A stretch of 64,000 nt of DNA from Gammaproteobacteria bacterium (GCA_009845905.1 VXYS01000009.1:372001-436000); one strand, 5' to 3'; positions 37,370-46,882 are shown, counted from the stretch's first letter. Program-made: numbers and translations. Notes: generated from the sequence alone by a model not told the origin.

Positions 37370-38779
37370 AAGTTGGCCGTGCGCTTCCTCGCCCGGACCC
37401 TTGGCCGCCAGGGGGTGCTCGAGCAGCGCAACGACGGCGAGGCGGCGGCCGCTGTCGGCCAGGACATAGCCGGCGATTGCCGACACTCCATTTAGGCTGC
37501 CGGTCTTGATGTGCGCTCGCCCGCCGAACGCAGTGTCGCTGTAGGTTTTCGTAAGAGTGCCGTCGCGCCCGGCGATCGGGAGGGAGGCGGCGAGTTCGGG
37601 GAACCGGGGGCCCTGGCCGGCATGCACCAGCAGTCTTCCCAGGTCGGCGGCGGATATCCGGGAAACCCGCGACAGGCCGGACCCGTTGTCCAGAATCAGG
37701 CTTGGAAGTTCCAGTCCTTCACGTTTCAGGATCTCGCCGGCAGCCTTACGCGCCTTGTCCAGCGTTGCAGGCGGCCCGAACATCTCCGCACCCAGCGTCA
37801 GCAACAACTGGCGCGCCATCACGTTGTTGCTGTGCTTGTTCATGAATCGCACCGCCTGGAACGCGAACTCCGACTTGAACTCCAGCCAGGGCTCGGCGTC
37901 CTGCGGCGCACTGCCCAGGCGATATCCGCCCGAAATTTCGCCGCCCCCTTCCCGCCACAAGGCCTCGAACAGCCCGTGGGCGTAGGCCGGACCGGAAAGC
38001 GCCCGACGCGAAATCGAGTAGCTGTTGCAGCGGCGGCTGTAGTTCCCGTCCAACTCGACGCGGCTGTCGCCTTCGCCGGCGATGCGCACTGCCACTCCGC
38101 GCTGAAATCCGCCGCATCGTCCGCTGCTCAGCCGTAGCCGGTTGACCAGTTCCAACCCGGACAGCGGTGGCTCCACCCGGGCATGAACGCGGCCCCGGGC
38201 GTGGTCCGGTTCAACGATTACCCGGATCGCCTGAAAGTTCATCAGCAGCGCGTAGGGAGATGCGCTGAAGGAGCGGTGACGGTCGGCTTCGAAGCCGGCA
38301 ACCGGCGAATCATCGGCCGGCAGCCACCGATCGTCGAGCACCAGCGGTCCGTCGATCCGGCGCAGGCCTTTTTGCTTCAACTGCTGCAGCAGCAGCCAGA
38401 CGCGTTCCATGACCAGGTGCGGATCCCCACGCCCTTCCAGAATCAATGGGCCGTCAAGCACGCCGTCGCGCAGTTCGCCGCCCAGATGGACGCGCGTGAT
38501 CCAGCGGTATTCCGGCCCGAGCCCCTCCAGAGCCAGCCAGCCGGTCAGCAGCTTGATTACCGATGCCGGCTTTCTCGGAACGTCCGCATGGTGACTCAGC
38601 AAAGGCTGGTCCTCACCCATGTCCCGGACCCAGACGGAGTAGTTTTCGCGCGGGATGCCGTAGTGCGCGAGGACGCGATCGACCGCGGCCGGGAGGGCGT
38701 CCTGGGCACCCCCTGCCGGCGGCCAGCACAGCAGCGCGCTCAGCGCCAGAGCGCGGACTGACTTGCTAGGCAGAAGCAC
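37346..38779 (-). CDS. dacB: D-alanyl-D-alanine carboxypeptidase/endopeptidase (PBP4)
   Basis: A 477-residue periplasmic class C PBP that trims and cuts peptidoglycan cross-links. The start is GTG at 38779, giving a signal peptide (ALALSALLCWPPAGGA). SxxK is KPASVIKLL (S73), SxN is DNGSGLSR and KTG is HIKTGSLNG. The length includes the large inserted domains typical of PBP4. The start overlaps the HAD phosphatase stop by 14 bases, so the three minus-strand genes 40111 to 37346 form an operon. Confidence 0.93.
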   Translation of the reverse strand: MLLPSKSVRALALSALLCWPPAGGAQDALPAAVDRVLAHYGIPRENYSVWVRDMGEDQPLLSHHADVPRKPASVIKLLTGWLALEGLGPEYRWITRVHLGGELRDGVLDGPLILEGRGDPHLVMERVWLLLQQLKQKGLRRIDGPLVLDDRWLPADDSPVAGFEADRHRSFSASPYALLMNFQAIRVIVEPDHARGRVHARVEPPLSGLELVNRLRLSSGRCGGFQRGVAVRIAGEGDSRVELDGNYSRRCNSYSISRRALSGPAYAHGLFEALWREGGGEISGGYRLGSAPQDAEPWLEFKSEFAFQAVRFMNKHSNNVMARQLLLTLGAEMFGPPATLDKARKAAGEILKREGLELPSLILDNGSGLSRVSRISAADLGRLLVHAGQGPRFPELAASLPIAGRDGTLTKTYSDTAFGGRAHIKTGSLNGVSAIAGYVLADSGRRLAVVALLEHPLAAKGPGEEAHGQLLTSLSRH

Positions 38780-39461
38780 GAATGCGCCCGCGAGCCGGCG
38801 ATCCGATGACTTCCCAGCCCTTTTCGCCCGCGATCGCCGCCAGCGCCGATTCCGGATTGACCGCGACCGGAAGGCCGCAGGCGCCCAGCAGCGGCAGGTC
38901 GCTCAGCGAGTTTCCGTAAGCCACGGCATCCGCAAGGCTGGTTTCGAACCGCGCACAGAGGTCGCGCGCCGAGGCCAACTTGGCTTCGCCCACGCGATGC
39001 ACGATCGGTGGCGCGAAGCCGTAGCGTCCGGCGCGCACCGCGCATTCGGTTGCGACGACGTTGCCGACGCCCAGTCTTCCGGCGATCGCGTCGGCGAGGA
39101 CGCTCGGCGTTCCCGATAGCAGCACGACGATATCGCCTTCTTGTTGATGCGCCCGCAGGCGTTCAAGGCACGGTCCATAGAGCGCCCTGTCCAGCCCGTC
39201 GGCGGCCCACTCGCGCGCCAGCTTTTCCGCGCTGCCCACTGTGCGCCGCCAGAGCAGCGACTTGTTCTTGGCGAACACTCCCAGCCCGTATCGGGGATAG
39301 TGCCGCAGGGCAAACAGGGCGTAGGCCAGCAGCCTGACCGGGCCGATCCGTCCCTTGAGGAAGAGCCAGAGCATGAAGCGCTTTTCGCTGCTGGGCTCGT
39401 TCAGCAGCGTGCCGTCGATATCGAACAGCGCGAGACGCGGCACGGACTTGGCGCCATTCAT
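38766..39461 (-). CDS. HAD-superfamily hydrolase, subfamily IB
   Basis: A 231-residue cytoplasmic phosphatase. Motif I is LALFDIDGTLL, motif II is VVLLSGTPS and motif IV is AYGNSLSDLPLLG, in the HAD-IB (SerB-like) order. The ATG overlaps the stop of the CDP-alcohol phosphatidyltransferase gene by 4 bases (ATGA), so it may dephosphorylate a phospholipid intermediate made by that enzyme, such as a phosphatidylglycerophosphate-like compound. This is an inference from the pairing. The frame continues upstream but only as a shadow of the neighbour. Confidence 0.82.
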   Translation of the reverse strand: MNGAKSVPRLALFDIDGTLLNEPSSEKRFMLWLFLKGRIGPVRLLAYALFALRHYPRYGLGVFAKNKSLLWRRTVGSAEKLAREWAADGLDRALYGPCLERLRAHQQEGDIVVLLSGTPSVLADAIAGRLGVGNVVATECAVRAGRYGFAPPIVHRVGEAKLASARDLCARFETSLADAVAYGNSLSDLPLLGACGLPVAVNPESALAAIAGEKGWEVIGSPARGRIRASA

Positions 39462-40111
39462 GGAGTTCCGCGATTGCGGGAGAACAGGGACCGCCGCTCT
39501 TCGGCCAGAAATTCCATGATCACCGGCATGCCCCGCAACAGGCACAGCGCAACGGCAAGGTAAGTGAAAGCCATGGCCAGCCACTCCCAAATCGGTTGGA
39601 GCAACGCCCAGATTTCCGTCAGCGAAGGCAGCAGCGATTCCACTCCAACGGGCAGCGGCTCGATCATGAACAGGCCGACAAACGCGCAAGCCTTGATCGT
39701 GGCGTAAAACCCGCGCATGAAGCGGCCCGCGACCAGCCACCGGGCCGCGGGCGAGTTCAGCAGCGCAAGAGGGCTGCGCCGGTCGGCCTGGACCTGGCTG
39801 GCCCGGATGGCGTCCACCAGCACGCCGCGCACCACGAACACGATCGGAATCCAGATCGGTATGAGGTCGAGGTCCGCCAGCACGATCCACAGCGTGAGTT
39901 CGACGATGCGATCGACGGCGATATCGAAAAGCGCCCCGAACAGGCTTTCCTCGCCTCTGCGCCGGGCGACCCAGCCGTCCAGCCCATCGGATATGAAGAC
40001 CACGGCGAGAATGGGCCACAGCCACAATTGCAATGGTGAAACCGGCCGGTAGGCGATGACCACCACGACGAGCAACAGGACAAGGCGGCTCAGCGTTATC
40101 AGGTTCGCCAT
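39458..40111 (-). CDS. CDP-alcohol phosphatidyltransferase family protein
   Basis: A 217-residue membrane enzyme. The CDP-OH signature is perfect: DGLDGWVARRRGEESLFGAL followed by FDIAVD, that is D-x2-DG-x2-AR-x8-G-x3-D-x3-D. Five to six membrane helices follow. It swaps CMP on a CDP-diacylglycerol-type donor for an alcohol. The substrate is not determined; with the adjacent HAD phosphatase, phosphatidylglycerol formation is one possibility. The ATG at 40111 starts MANLITLSRLV; longer frames run into the upstream intergenic region. Confidence 0.85.
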   Translation of the reverse strand: MANLITLSRLVLLLVVVVIAYRPVSPLQLWLWPILAVVFISDGLDGWVARRRGEESLFGALFDIAVDRIVELTLWIVLADLDLIPIWIPIVFVVRGVLVDAIRASQVQADRRSPLALLNSPAARWLVAGRFMRGFYATIKACAFVGLFMIEPLPVGVESLLPSLTEIWALLQPIWEWLAMAFTYLAVALCLLRGMPVIMEFLAEERRSLFSRNRGTP

Positions 40112-40175
40112 GGCCGAATTATAGACAGCGGAAGCCGATCTTATAATTGCCGCCTTCGTCGCGGGCTTCGGGTAA

Positions 40176-40754
40176 ATGGGCGCAATTTCTTTTCTGCTTG
40201 GCACGGTCGCGGACCTGTACATGTTGTGCTTCGTGATTCGTCTGGCGCTGTACTGGCACGGCTCCGATCCGCGTAATCCCGTGGCCGCAGTGGTGCTGCG
40301 CCTGACCAATCCGGTGGTTCTGCCGTTCAGATTGCTCGTGAAGCCTTCGCAACGGCTGGAGACGCATGTACTGCTGACGTTTCTGACGCTGCAATGCCTG
40401 CTGGTGTGGCTTACGGTCAACGCGGGGTGCCTGGTCGAGCCCTCGCTGTTCCAGCTCGTGGGCTTCGGCCTGATCCGCGCCATGCGCCTGGTCCTGTGGT
40501 TCTATCTGCTGGCGGTGGTCGCCTGGGCCCTGCTGAGCTGGTTCTCGCCGAGCGGATACAACCCGGTCGTGGGCGTGCTGCATCGGATCTGCACGCCCGC
40601 GCTGGCGCCGATCCGGCGCATTCTCCCAGGGATGGGCGGCATCGACTTCAGCCCGCTGGTGTTCATCCTGGGCGTGCAGTTCGTGCTGGCCTTTCTGCCG
40701 GGCGCGGAAGTGGCGCGGGCCCTGAGTTGCACCCCGGGCTTCTCGCCTATCTAG
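40176..40754 (+). CDS. YggT family integral membrane protein
   Basis: A 192-residue protein with two YggT repeats, each a pair of helices followed by a conserved NPVVLPFRLL or TPALAPIRRILP block. Length is usual for gammaproteobacterial YggT. The role is unsettled; family members are linked to osmotic stress and membrane protein function. It is divergent from the phosphatidyltransferase operon. Confidence 0.88.
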   Translation: MGAISFLLGTVADLYMLCFVIRLALYWHGSDPRNPVAAVVLRLTNPVVLPFRLLVKPSQRLETHVLLTFLTLQCLLVWLTVNAGCLVEPSLFQLVGFGLIRAMRLVLWFYLLAVVAWALLSWFSPSGYNPVVGVLHRICTPALAPIRRILPGMGGIDFSPLVFILGVQFVLAFLPGAEVARALSCTPGFSPI

Positions 40755-40799
40755 TGGTCCATCCCGGTGCCGCGGAAAACCGGCGATCCCGAACGCACA

Positions 40800-42083
40800 A
40801 TGAAACGCGCGATCTTCGGTGCCGTACTGGCCATCGTGCTCGGAGCGGCGACTGCCTTTGCGCAGGACCCTCTGCCACGCGCCCAACCCGCCGATGTGGG
40901 GATGAAGGGGTCGGGTCTGGACGCGCTGGCGGCGTCCATGCGCGGTCTGGTCGACGAAGGCCGCCGCGCCGGTGTCGTGTGGGGCGTGGCTAAAGACGGC
41001 AAGCTGGTGCAACTGGAAGCGTACGGATACCGCGACCGCGAAGCAGGCCTTCCGATGGAGGCGGACACCGTGTTCCGGATCTATTCCCAAAGCCGGGCGG
41101 TCACCGGCGCCGCCATCCTCACGCTGGTGGACGACGGGGCCATGGGTCTGGACGACCCCGTTGCCGATTACCTGCCGGAGATCGCCGCCATGCCGGTGAT
41201 TGCGGAACTGCGCCGTAACCGGGTCGTTCGCACCGTGCCGCAGGACCCACCCATGACCATCCGGCACCTGTTCAATTACACTGCCGGACTTGGCTATGCC
41301 GTCAGCTGGCCCGCCGGCGTCGGCATCGAACAGCGGGAAATTCTGTCACTCGAGCACACGCTGGAGGCCATGGTCGACAAGTTGTCCACTTATCCGCTCC
41401 TGGCCCAGCCCGGCGAGAAGTGGATTTACGGCTTCCATTCCGATGTGCTCGGAGCCCTGGCGGAAGAAGTGTCGGGAAGCGACCTCAACGAGTTCCTCGA
41501 CCGTCGCATGTTCACGCCCCTGGGTATGAAGGACACGGGGTATTGGGTCCGCCGGGGATCCAATGACCGCCTGGCCATGGTGTATGGGCCCGACGACACC
41601 GGCGCCCTGGTGCGCCGCGATGCTCCGCCCTCCAGTTCCTACACGGAACCGGGAATCTTTTTCTCTGCCGGCGGCGGCCTCGTTTCGACGGTGCCCGATT
41701 ATCTCCGTTTCGGTCAGATGATCCTGAACGGCGGCGAGCTGGACGGGGAACGCATTCTCAAGGCCGGGACCGTGGCGGAAATGGGAACCAACGCCCTGGG
41801 ACCGACCCAGGGGACGGTTTCCTTCGGCGACGGTTTCGACCCGCCCAAACCCTTTGCCGGATACGGCTGGGGCCTGGCCATTGGCGTGCGCCTGGCCGAC
41901 GGCGTGCACACGGTGCCCGGATCGCCGGGGGACCTGATCTGGGGCGGTCTGGCCAACACCACCTTTTTCTTCGATCCGGTCGAGAACATCGTCGCCGTGG
42001 CCATGACGCAGTACCTCGGGCCCGACTCCGCCGAGCTGGTCTTCCGCCTGCGCGAAGGGGTTTACGGTGCGCTCGCGGATTAG
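40800..42083 (+). CDS. Serine hydrolase, beta-lactamase/EstB family, with SxxR in place of SxxK
   Basis: A 427-residue exported protein. The ATG at 40800 gives a clean signal (MKRAIFGAVLAIVLGAATAFA); a GTG 33 bases upstream is possible but less likely. AGVVWGVAKDGKLV, DDPVADYLPE, FNYTAGLGY and GLANTTFFFDP match the class C beta-lactamase-related serine hydrolases. The nucleophile motif reads SQSR (96-99), so the usual Lys is Arg. It is the first of two tandem paralogs separated by 19 bases. Substrate unknown; esterase activity is more likely than antibiotic resistance. Confidence 0.85.
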   Translation: MKRAIFGAVLAIVLGAATAFAQDPLPRAQPADVGMKGSGLDALAASMRGLVDEGRRAGVVWGVAKDGKLVQLEAYGYRDREAGLPMEADTVFRIYSQSRAVTGAAILTLVDDGAMGLDDPVADYLPEIAAMPVIAELRRNRVVRTVPQDPPMTIRHLFNYTAGLGYAVSWPAGVGIEQREILSLEHTLEAMVDKLSTYPLLAQPGEKWIYGFHSDVLGALAEEVSGSDLNEFLDRRMFTPLGMKDTGYWVRRGSNDRLAMVYGPDDTGALVRRDAPPSSSYTEPGIFFSAGGGLVSTVPDYLRFGQMILNGGELDGERILKAGTVAEMGTNALGPTQGTVSFGDGFDPPKPFAGYGWGLAIGVRLADGVHTVPGSPGDLIWGGLANTTFFFDPVENIVAVAMTQYLGPDSAELVFRLREGVYGALAD

Positions 42084-42102
42084 GTTCGTTGAGGAGCGGA
42101 TC

Positions 42103-43392
42103 ATGAAGCACCTGCTTAAAACTCTCGCGCTTGTCTGCGCTCTTGCCGCGACAGGCGTTTCCGTGGCGATGGAGCCGGCGGACCCGCGGGACGTGGGCCT
42201 TTCTCCGTTGGCCCTGGACCACCTCGAGAAGGCCATGACCGCGCTGGTGGAGACCGAGCGGCGCGCCGGCGTGGTCTGGGCCGTGGCCAAGGACGGCAAA
42301 CTGGTCACCCTCAAGGCGGCAGGGTTTCGCAACAAGGAAGAAGGCCTGCCCATGGAGACGGACTCCCTGTTTCGCTATTACTCCATGACGCGCACCATCA
42401 CAACGGTCGCCGCGATGATCAATTACGAAGAGGGCCGGTTCGACCTCGACGATCCGGTTTCAAAGTACATCCCGGCCTTCGCCGACACGCCGGTGCTGAA
42501 GGACCGCAAGGGCACGGAGACCCAACCCCAGGCCACGCCGCTGACCATCTATCACCTGCTGACCTACACGTCCGGTCTAGGTTATCCCTTCGACTACGAC
42601 CCCTCTCTCGAAGTGACGTTCGAGAAAACGTTGTGGCCCGGGTTGACCATCCAGGAGGGCGTGGACTATCTCGCCACCCGTCCGCTGCTGTTTCAGCCGG
42701 GCGCCCGCTGGTACTACGGTTATTCCAGCGACGTGCTCGGGCGGTTGGTGGAGATCTGGTCGGGTCGGCCCTACGACGAATTTCTGCAGGAACGGGTGTT
42801 CGATCCCCTCGGCCTGACAGACATGGGTTTCACGGTGTCCGATGACGACTGGCACCGCATGGCCGAGGTTTACGCTCCCGGCGAAGACGGCGGACTGGTG
42901 AACGCCACGGCGCGCGTGCCCAACATCAATTCCTTCCGCGACGGTGAAACCATGTTCTCAGGCGGCGGCGGTCTCGCCGGGACCGCCATGGACTACCTCC
43001 GCGTGGCGCAAATGCTGCTGAACGGGGGCGATCTCGACGGCGCGCGCCTCCTCAAGACCGAGACCGTTGCGTTGATGACCCGCAACCACCTTACCCCGGA
43101 CCAGGGCCCGCTCAACTGGTACGCCCAGGGACGCTTTGCCGACAACGACCCGTGGAGCCGGCTCAACGGCTATGGCTGGGGCCTGAGCGTCGGCGTGCGC
43201 GCCGAGGGAGGCGATCACGCCATCGCCGGCGGGCAGGGCGAATTCAAATGGGACGGTCTCGCCAACACCACGTATTTCGTCGATCCGGAAAATGCCATCG
43301 TTGCGGTTGCGCTCACCCAGTACCTTGGCCCTGGCCAGGATGATCTGGAGATGGCCCTGCGCACATCCTTGTACGGAGCGGTACTGGATTAG
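42103..43392 (+). CDS. Serine hydrolase, beta-lactamase/EstB family, second paralog, also SxxR
   Basis: A 429-residue exported protein. GAGGAG six bases before the ATG fixes the start. The signal is MKHLLKTLALVCALAATGVSVA. It is clearly homologous along its whole length to the gene before it (AGVVWAVAKDGKLVTL, LTYTSGLGYPFDYD, YSSDVLGRLVEIWSG, GLANTTYFVDP). The nucleophile motif is SMTR (94-97), again with Arg for Lys. The pair arose by tandem duplication and has diverged considerably. Confidence 0.85.
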   Translation: MKHLLKTLALVCALAATGVSVAMEPADPRDVGLSPLALDHLEKAMTALVETERRAGVVWAVAKDGKLVTLKAAGFRNKEEGLPMETDSLFRYYSMTRTITTVAAMINYEEGRFDLDDPVSKYIPAFADTPVLKDRKGTETQPQATPLTIYHLLTYTSGLGYPFDYDPSLEVTFEKTLWPGLTIQEGVDYLATRPLLFQPGARWYYGYSSDVLGRLVEIWSGRPYDEFLQERVFDPLGLTDMGFTVSDDDWHRMAEVYAPGEDGGLVNATARVPNINSFRDGETMFSGGGGLAGTAMDYLRVAQMLLNGGDLDGARLLKTETVALMTRNHLTPDQGPLNWYAQGRFADNDPWSRLNGYGWGLSVGVRAEGGDHAIAGGQGEFKWDGLANTTYFVDPENAIVAVALTQYLGPGQDDLEMALRTSLYGAVLD

Positions 43393-43454
43393 AGTTCCGT
43401 CCCGCGCACATGCTGCTGCGCGCGGTGCAAGATCCGGGCTGGACGAAGGACGTC

Positions 43455-43904
43455 TTACTCGGCTTCGGCTTCGGTTTCGGGGTTGTCCGGCGGGGGCAAT
43501 TCCAGCCCCTCGATCGTTTCCATCACCACGTCGTCAAGCGGGATCAGCGCTTCCGGCGCAGGCAGCACTATTTCGCCTTCCGCCGCCTCGCCGATCGGAG
43601 CGAGGGGATCGGTACTGACCACGATAGGAGTGTCGGGACGAATCGAAGGCAGCGGGTCCGGAATGGGGCCCTGGGCTTCGGCCTGGGCCACCTCCTCGGG
43701 GGTGGCGAGACGCACGGCAAAGTTCACGATGCGCACGAAACCTTCTTCGTATTCCTCCTGGAACATTGCGCCGAGGATCAGCATGGCCAGCACGACGAAA
43801 CTGGCGATGACGGCCGAGAAGCCGAAGCGGATCGCGGTGCGCTGCTTGCGCCTGGCTTCGCGCGCGCGGCCGTCGTCCGGCTGGGGAGGCTTGAGGTGCT
43901 TCAC
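43455..43904 (-). CDS. Single-pass membrane protein of unknown function
   Basis: A 149-residue protein starting at a GTG whose bases overlap the msrB stop (GTGA), so its translation is probably coupled to msrB. A basic N-terminus precedes one membrane helix ([22 protein letters not shown], residues about 27-48). The periplasmic tail is acidic and Pro/Glu-rich (for example [16 protein letters not shown]). No family recognised. The frame upstream of the GTG is a shadow of msrB. Confidence 0.6.
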   Translation of the reverse strand: MKHLKPPQPDDGRAREARRKQRTAIRFGFSAVIASFVVLAMLILGAMFQEEYEEGFVRIVNFAVRLATPEEVAQAEAQGPIPDPLPSIRPDTPIVVSTDPLAPIGEAAEGEIVLPAPEALIPLDDVVMETIEGLELPPPDNPETEAEAE

Positions 43905-44290
43905 GCCTTGCTGAACCGCAGCGACGCGGAGTTGATGCAGTAGCGCATGCCGGTGGGCCGGGGCCCGTCTGGAAAGACGTGGCCTAAGTGGGCGCCGCAA
44001 TTCGAGCAGACGACTTCGACCCGCTGCATGCCGTGGCTGCTGTCGACGTGCTCGGCCACCGAGCCGTCGGAGGCGGGCTGGAAGAAGCTTGGCCAGCCCG
44101 TCCCGGAGTCGAACTTGGAGTCGGAACGAAACAATTCATGTCCGCAGCAAACGCACTCGTAGGCGCCGGTTTCCTTGTTGTAGAGCAACTCCCCCGTAAA
44201 CGGGCGCTCGGTGCCCTTCTCCTGCGTGACGTGGTACTGCTCCGGCGTCAGTCGCGTCTTGAGTTCATTGTTCTTCGGGGCCTTGTGCAT
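43901..44290 (-). CDS. msrB: Peptide methionine-(R)-S-oxide reductase B
   Basis: A 129-residue repair enzyme for R-methionine sulfoxide. The zinc cysteines are paired at 46/49 (CVCC) and 95/98 (CSNC), and the catalytic Cys118 is in [18 protein letters not shown] is the substrate block. The ATG at 44290 starts the normal N-terminus; a GTG at 44320 is upstream. It follows htpG by 34 bases on the same strand. Confidence 0.95.
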   Translation of the reverse strand: MHKAPKNNELKTRLTPEQYHVTQEKGTERPFTGELLYNKETGAYECVCCGHELFRSDSKFDSGTGWPSFFQPASDGSVAEHVDSSHGMQRVEVVCSNCGAHLGHVFPDGPRPTGMRYCINSASLRFSKA

Positions 44291-44324
44291 GGGGTGATTG
44301 TAGACCCAATGGCCCCGCACCCGG

Positions 44325-46250
44325 TCAGGCTTCGAGCAGGCGGTTTACGCGGCGGACGAACTCGCCCGGGTTGTCGAGATCTCTCCCCTGGGTCAGGACT
44401 GCCTGCTCGTGCAGCAGGCGGGTAAGGTCCTCGAACAGATCGGCGTCGCCTTCGCGCAAGGCCAGGCGCCTGAACAGGCCGTGGCGGGTATTGATCTCCA
44501 GGACCGGTTTGGTTTCCGGAAGCTCCTGGCCGCTGGCGCGCAATATTCGCTGCATCTGCACGCCCATCTCGTATTCTCCCAGCGCCAGGCAGGACGGCGA
44601 GTCCGTCAGCCGCGAGGTGGAGCGCACGTCGGAGACTTCGTCGCCCAGCACGCTCTTCATCCGCTGCAGTAAGGTATTGGCATCCTCGCCGTCAATGCCG
44701 TCCGCCGTCTCGACCGGCGCCGTTCCCGGCAACTCGTTCGCAGCCATTGCGCCGCGGGTGATGTCGCGGAATCGCAGTCCTTCGTACTCGCCCAGATGCC
44801 CCACGACCCATTCGTCGATCGGGTCAGACAACAGAAGCACTTCCAGGCCGCGCTGGGTGAACACCTCGAGCTGCGGGCTGGAACGCGCCGCCGCGGGGCC
44901 GGCCGCGGCAATGTAGTAGATCTCCTTCTGATCGTCCGGCTTGCGTTTGACGTAGTCCTCGAGAGTTTCGGTCTGCCGGTCGTCTTTCGAGTCCGTGGAG
45001 GCAAAGCGCAGCAGGGCCAGGATCCGGTCCCGGTTGCCCGGATCCTCGACCACGCCCTCCTTGAACACGCGGCCGAATTCGTCCCAGAAAACCTGGTAGT
45101 TGTCGGCGTCGTCCCCGGCAAGCCTGTCCAGCATGTCCAGCACCCGGCGCGCCAGCGCCTGGCGCATTGCACGCACGTCGTCGTTCTGCTGGAGGAGTTC
45201 GCGCGAAACGTTAAGCGGCAGATCCTTGCTGTCGACTACGCCTCGGACAAACCTCAAGTACAAAGGCAGGAACTGCTCGGCGTCGTCCATGATGAAGACC
45301 CGCTGGACGTACAGCTTTACCCCCCGCGGCGACTCGCGGTTGAACAGGTCGAACGGCGCCCGCCGCGGCACGAACAGCAGGCTGGCGTATTCGCGGCGTC
45401 CCTCCACCTGGTTGTGCGCGTGACAGAGCGGATCCTCGGTGTCGCGGGCGATGTGCCGGTAGAACTCCTGGTACTCCTCGGGCTTGATGTCGCGCTTCGG
45501 TCGCGTCCAGAGCGCCTGGGCGGTGTTGACCACTTCCCGGGGCGGTTCGGCGTCCGTCTTGTCGTCCTGCTCCTCCCCGTCTGCCGTGCCTGGCATGGTC
45601 ACGGGGAAGGCGATGTGGTCGGAGTAGCGGCGAATCAGCGAACGCAGGTAATGGGGTTCCGCGAATCCCTTCTCTTCCTCCTTGAGATAAAGCCGCACCG
45701 ATGTACCGCGTTGTTCCTGCGGGGCCGAACGCACCGTGAACTTGCCCTGGCCTTCGGACGACCAGCTCACGCCCTCCTCGGAGTTCAGTCCCGCGCGCCG
45801 CGTGCGCACCTCCACGCGCGAGGCTACGATGAAGGACGAATAAAAACCCACTCCGAACTGGCCGATGAGCCGGGCGTCCTCCTGCTCGTCCCCGGACAGC
45901 CCGGCCAGGAAGTCGCTGGTGCCGGACTTGGCAATGGTTCCGAGTTGCTGGATTACCTCGTCCTCGGACATGCCGATGCCGTTGTCGCTGACTTCGACCC
46001 AGCCCTCGTCGGCATCGAAGTCCACCGCGATCGCGAGGTCGGTATCGTCGGCCAGGAGTTCCGGGTGGGAGATGGCCTCGAAACGCAAGCGGTCGCAGGC
46101 GTCGGAGGCGTTCGAGATCAGTTCGCGCAGGAATATCTCCTTGTGGCTGTACAAGGAGTGGATCATCAGCTTCAGGAGCTGGCGGACCTCGGCCTGAAAG
46201 CTGCGGGTGCGCGCCCTGCGGGTCTTCCTTGCAGAAGTGTCTTGCGCCAT
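44325..46250 (-). CDS. htpG: Chaperone HtpG (bacterial Hsp90)
   Basis: A 641-residue ATP-dependent chaperone. The N-terminal GHKL ATPase motifs are [25 protein letters not shown] and [11 protein letters not shown]. The middle domain shows [11 protein letters not shown] and [13 protein letters not shown]. Length is normal. The ATG at 46250 lies 11 bases after the L,D-transpeptidase stop, so expression from the upstream operon is possible in addition to a heat-shock promoter, which I could not locate. Confidence 0.95.
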   Translation of the reverse strand: MAQDTSARKTRRARTRSFQAEVRQLLKLMIHSLYSHKEIFLRELISNASDACDRLRFEAISHPELLADDTDLAIAVDFDADEGWVEVSDNGIGMSEDEVIQQLGTIAKSGTSDFLAGLSGDEQEDARLIGQFGVGFYSSFIVASRVEVRTRRAGLNSEEGVSWSSEGQGKFTVRSAPQEQRGTSVRLYLKEEEKGFAEPHYLRSLIRRYSDHIAFPVTMPGTADGEEQDDKTDAEPPREVVNTAQALWTRPKRDIKPEEYQEFYRHIARDTEDPLCHAHNQVEGRREYASLLFVPRRAPFDLFNRESPRGVKLYVQRVFIMDDAEQFLPLYLRFVRGVVDSKDLPLNVSRELLQQNDDVRAMRQALARRVLDMLDRLAGDDADNYQVFWDEFGRVFKEGVVEDPGNRDRILALLRFASTDSKDDRQTETLEDYVKRKPDDQKEIYYIAAAGPAAARSSPQLEVFTQRGLEVLLLSDPIDEWVVGHLGEYEGLRFRDITRGAMAANELPGTAPVETADGIDGEDANTLLQRMKSVLGDEVSDVRSTSRLTDSPSCLALGEYEMGVQMQRILRASGQELPETKPVLEINTRHGLFRRLALREGDADLFEDLTRLLHEQAVLTQGRDLDNPGEFVRRVNRLLEA

Positions 46251-46261
46251 CTTCGGCTGCC

Positions 46262-46771
46262 CTAGGGTCTGATCGTGATCGGAGTGCCGATGCGGGTCAT
46301 CATCCATATCTCCAGCATCGCGGCGTTGCTGACGGCGATGCAGCCGTCGGTCCAGTCACGCGTCGAGTAATAGTTGCGGTCCCGCCCGTTGGTGGGCCTG
46401 ATCGGACGACCATGCACCATGATGAGTCCGCCGGCAGGCACCTCGGCCTGTTCGGCGCGGCTCCGGTCCGATTCGTTGGGATAGGAGATCTGCAGGGCCA
46501 GCATGAAACTGGAATCCGGCTTGCGGGCCGAAATGTGGTAATCGCCCTCGGGCGTGCGGTAGTCGCCCTCGCGCATCTTGTGGCCCCTGGGCGCCAAGCC
46601 CAGGGCGATCGGAAATGTGCGAACCGTTTCTCCATCCTTGATGAGATATAGCCGGCGTAGCGATTTATCAACCATGATCGAATCGATTACCGGCAGCACG
46701 GCGGGCTCGGCCGCCGGCGCCGCGGCGGCGCCGAGGCAGATTCCCAGCAGCAGACAGAACGCCAGACGCAC
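46262..46771 (-). CDS. L,D-transpeptidase (YkuD family)
   Basis: A 169-residue periplasmic enzyme from the GTG at 46771, which gives a signal peptide (VRLAFCLLLGICLGAAAAPAA). The YkuD catalytic block is IMVHGRPIRP followed by STRDWTDGCIAVSNAAM with the catalytic Cys. KSLRRLYLIKDGETVRTFPIALG is the typical domain start. A GAAGGG ribosome site sits about 10 bases before the GTG and falls inside the arm of repeat copy D. The frame is also open from an ATG at 46906 straight through the repeat, so a longer N-terminus cannot be ruled out. It would make 3-3 peptidoglycan cross-links or attach lipoproteins. Confidence 0.83.
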   Translation of the reverse strand: MRLAFCLLLGICLGAAAAPAAEPAVLPVIDSIMVDKSLRRLYLIKDGETVRTFPIALGLAPRGHKMREGDYRTPEGDYHISARKPDSSFMLALQISYPNESDRSRAEQAEVPAGGLIMVHGRPIRPTNGRDRNYYSTRDWTDGCIAVSNAAMLEIWMMTRIGTPITIRP

Positions 46772-46778
46772 CGCCGTA

Positions 46779-46882
46779 GCCCTTCCATACCCCCTGCCTC
46801 TGGGGGCGTCGGCGGCAGGAGCCGCCGCCGAGCCCCATGGATGGGTTAATGCGTCCCCCGGAGGCAGGGGGTATGGAAGGGC
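46779..46882. repeat. Palindromic intergenic repeat, copy D (opposite orientation)
   Basis: Arms at 46779-46806 and 46855-46882 match as inverted repeats at 27 of 28 positions. On the minus strand the loop starts ACGCATTAACCCATCCATGG, as in copies B and C, then switches to a different GC-rich inner hairpin (CGGCGG...CCGCCG). The inner arm CCCCTGCC-CCGGGGG is shared with copy B. It lies between mltD and the L,D-transpeptidase. Confidence 0.88.

Noticed and set aside
39462..40025. Extension of the HAD phosphatase frame upstream
   Set aside because: It shadows the CDP-alcohol phosphatidyltransferase, whose signature motif is intact in its own frame; ATGA overlap supports the short start.
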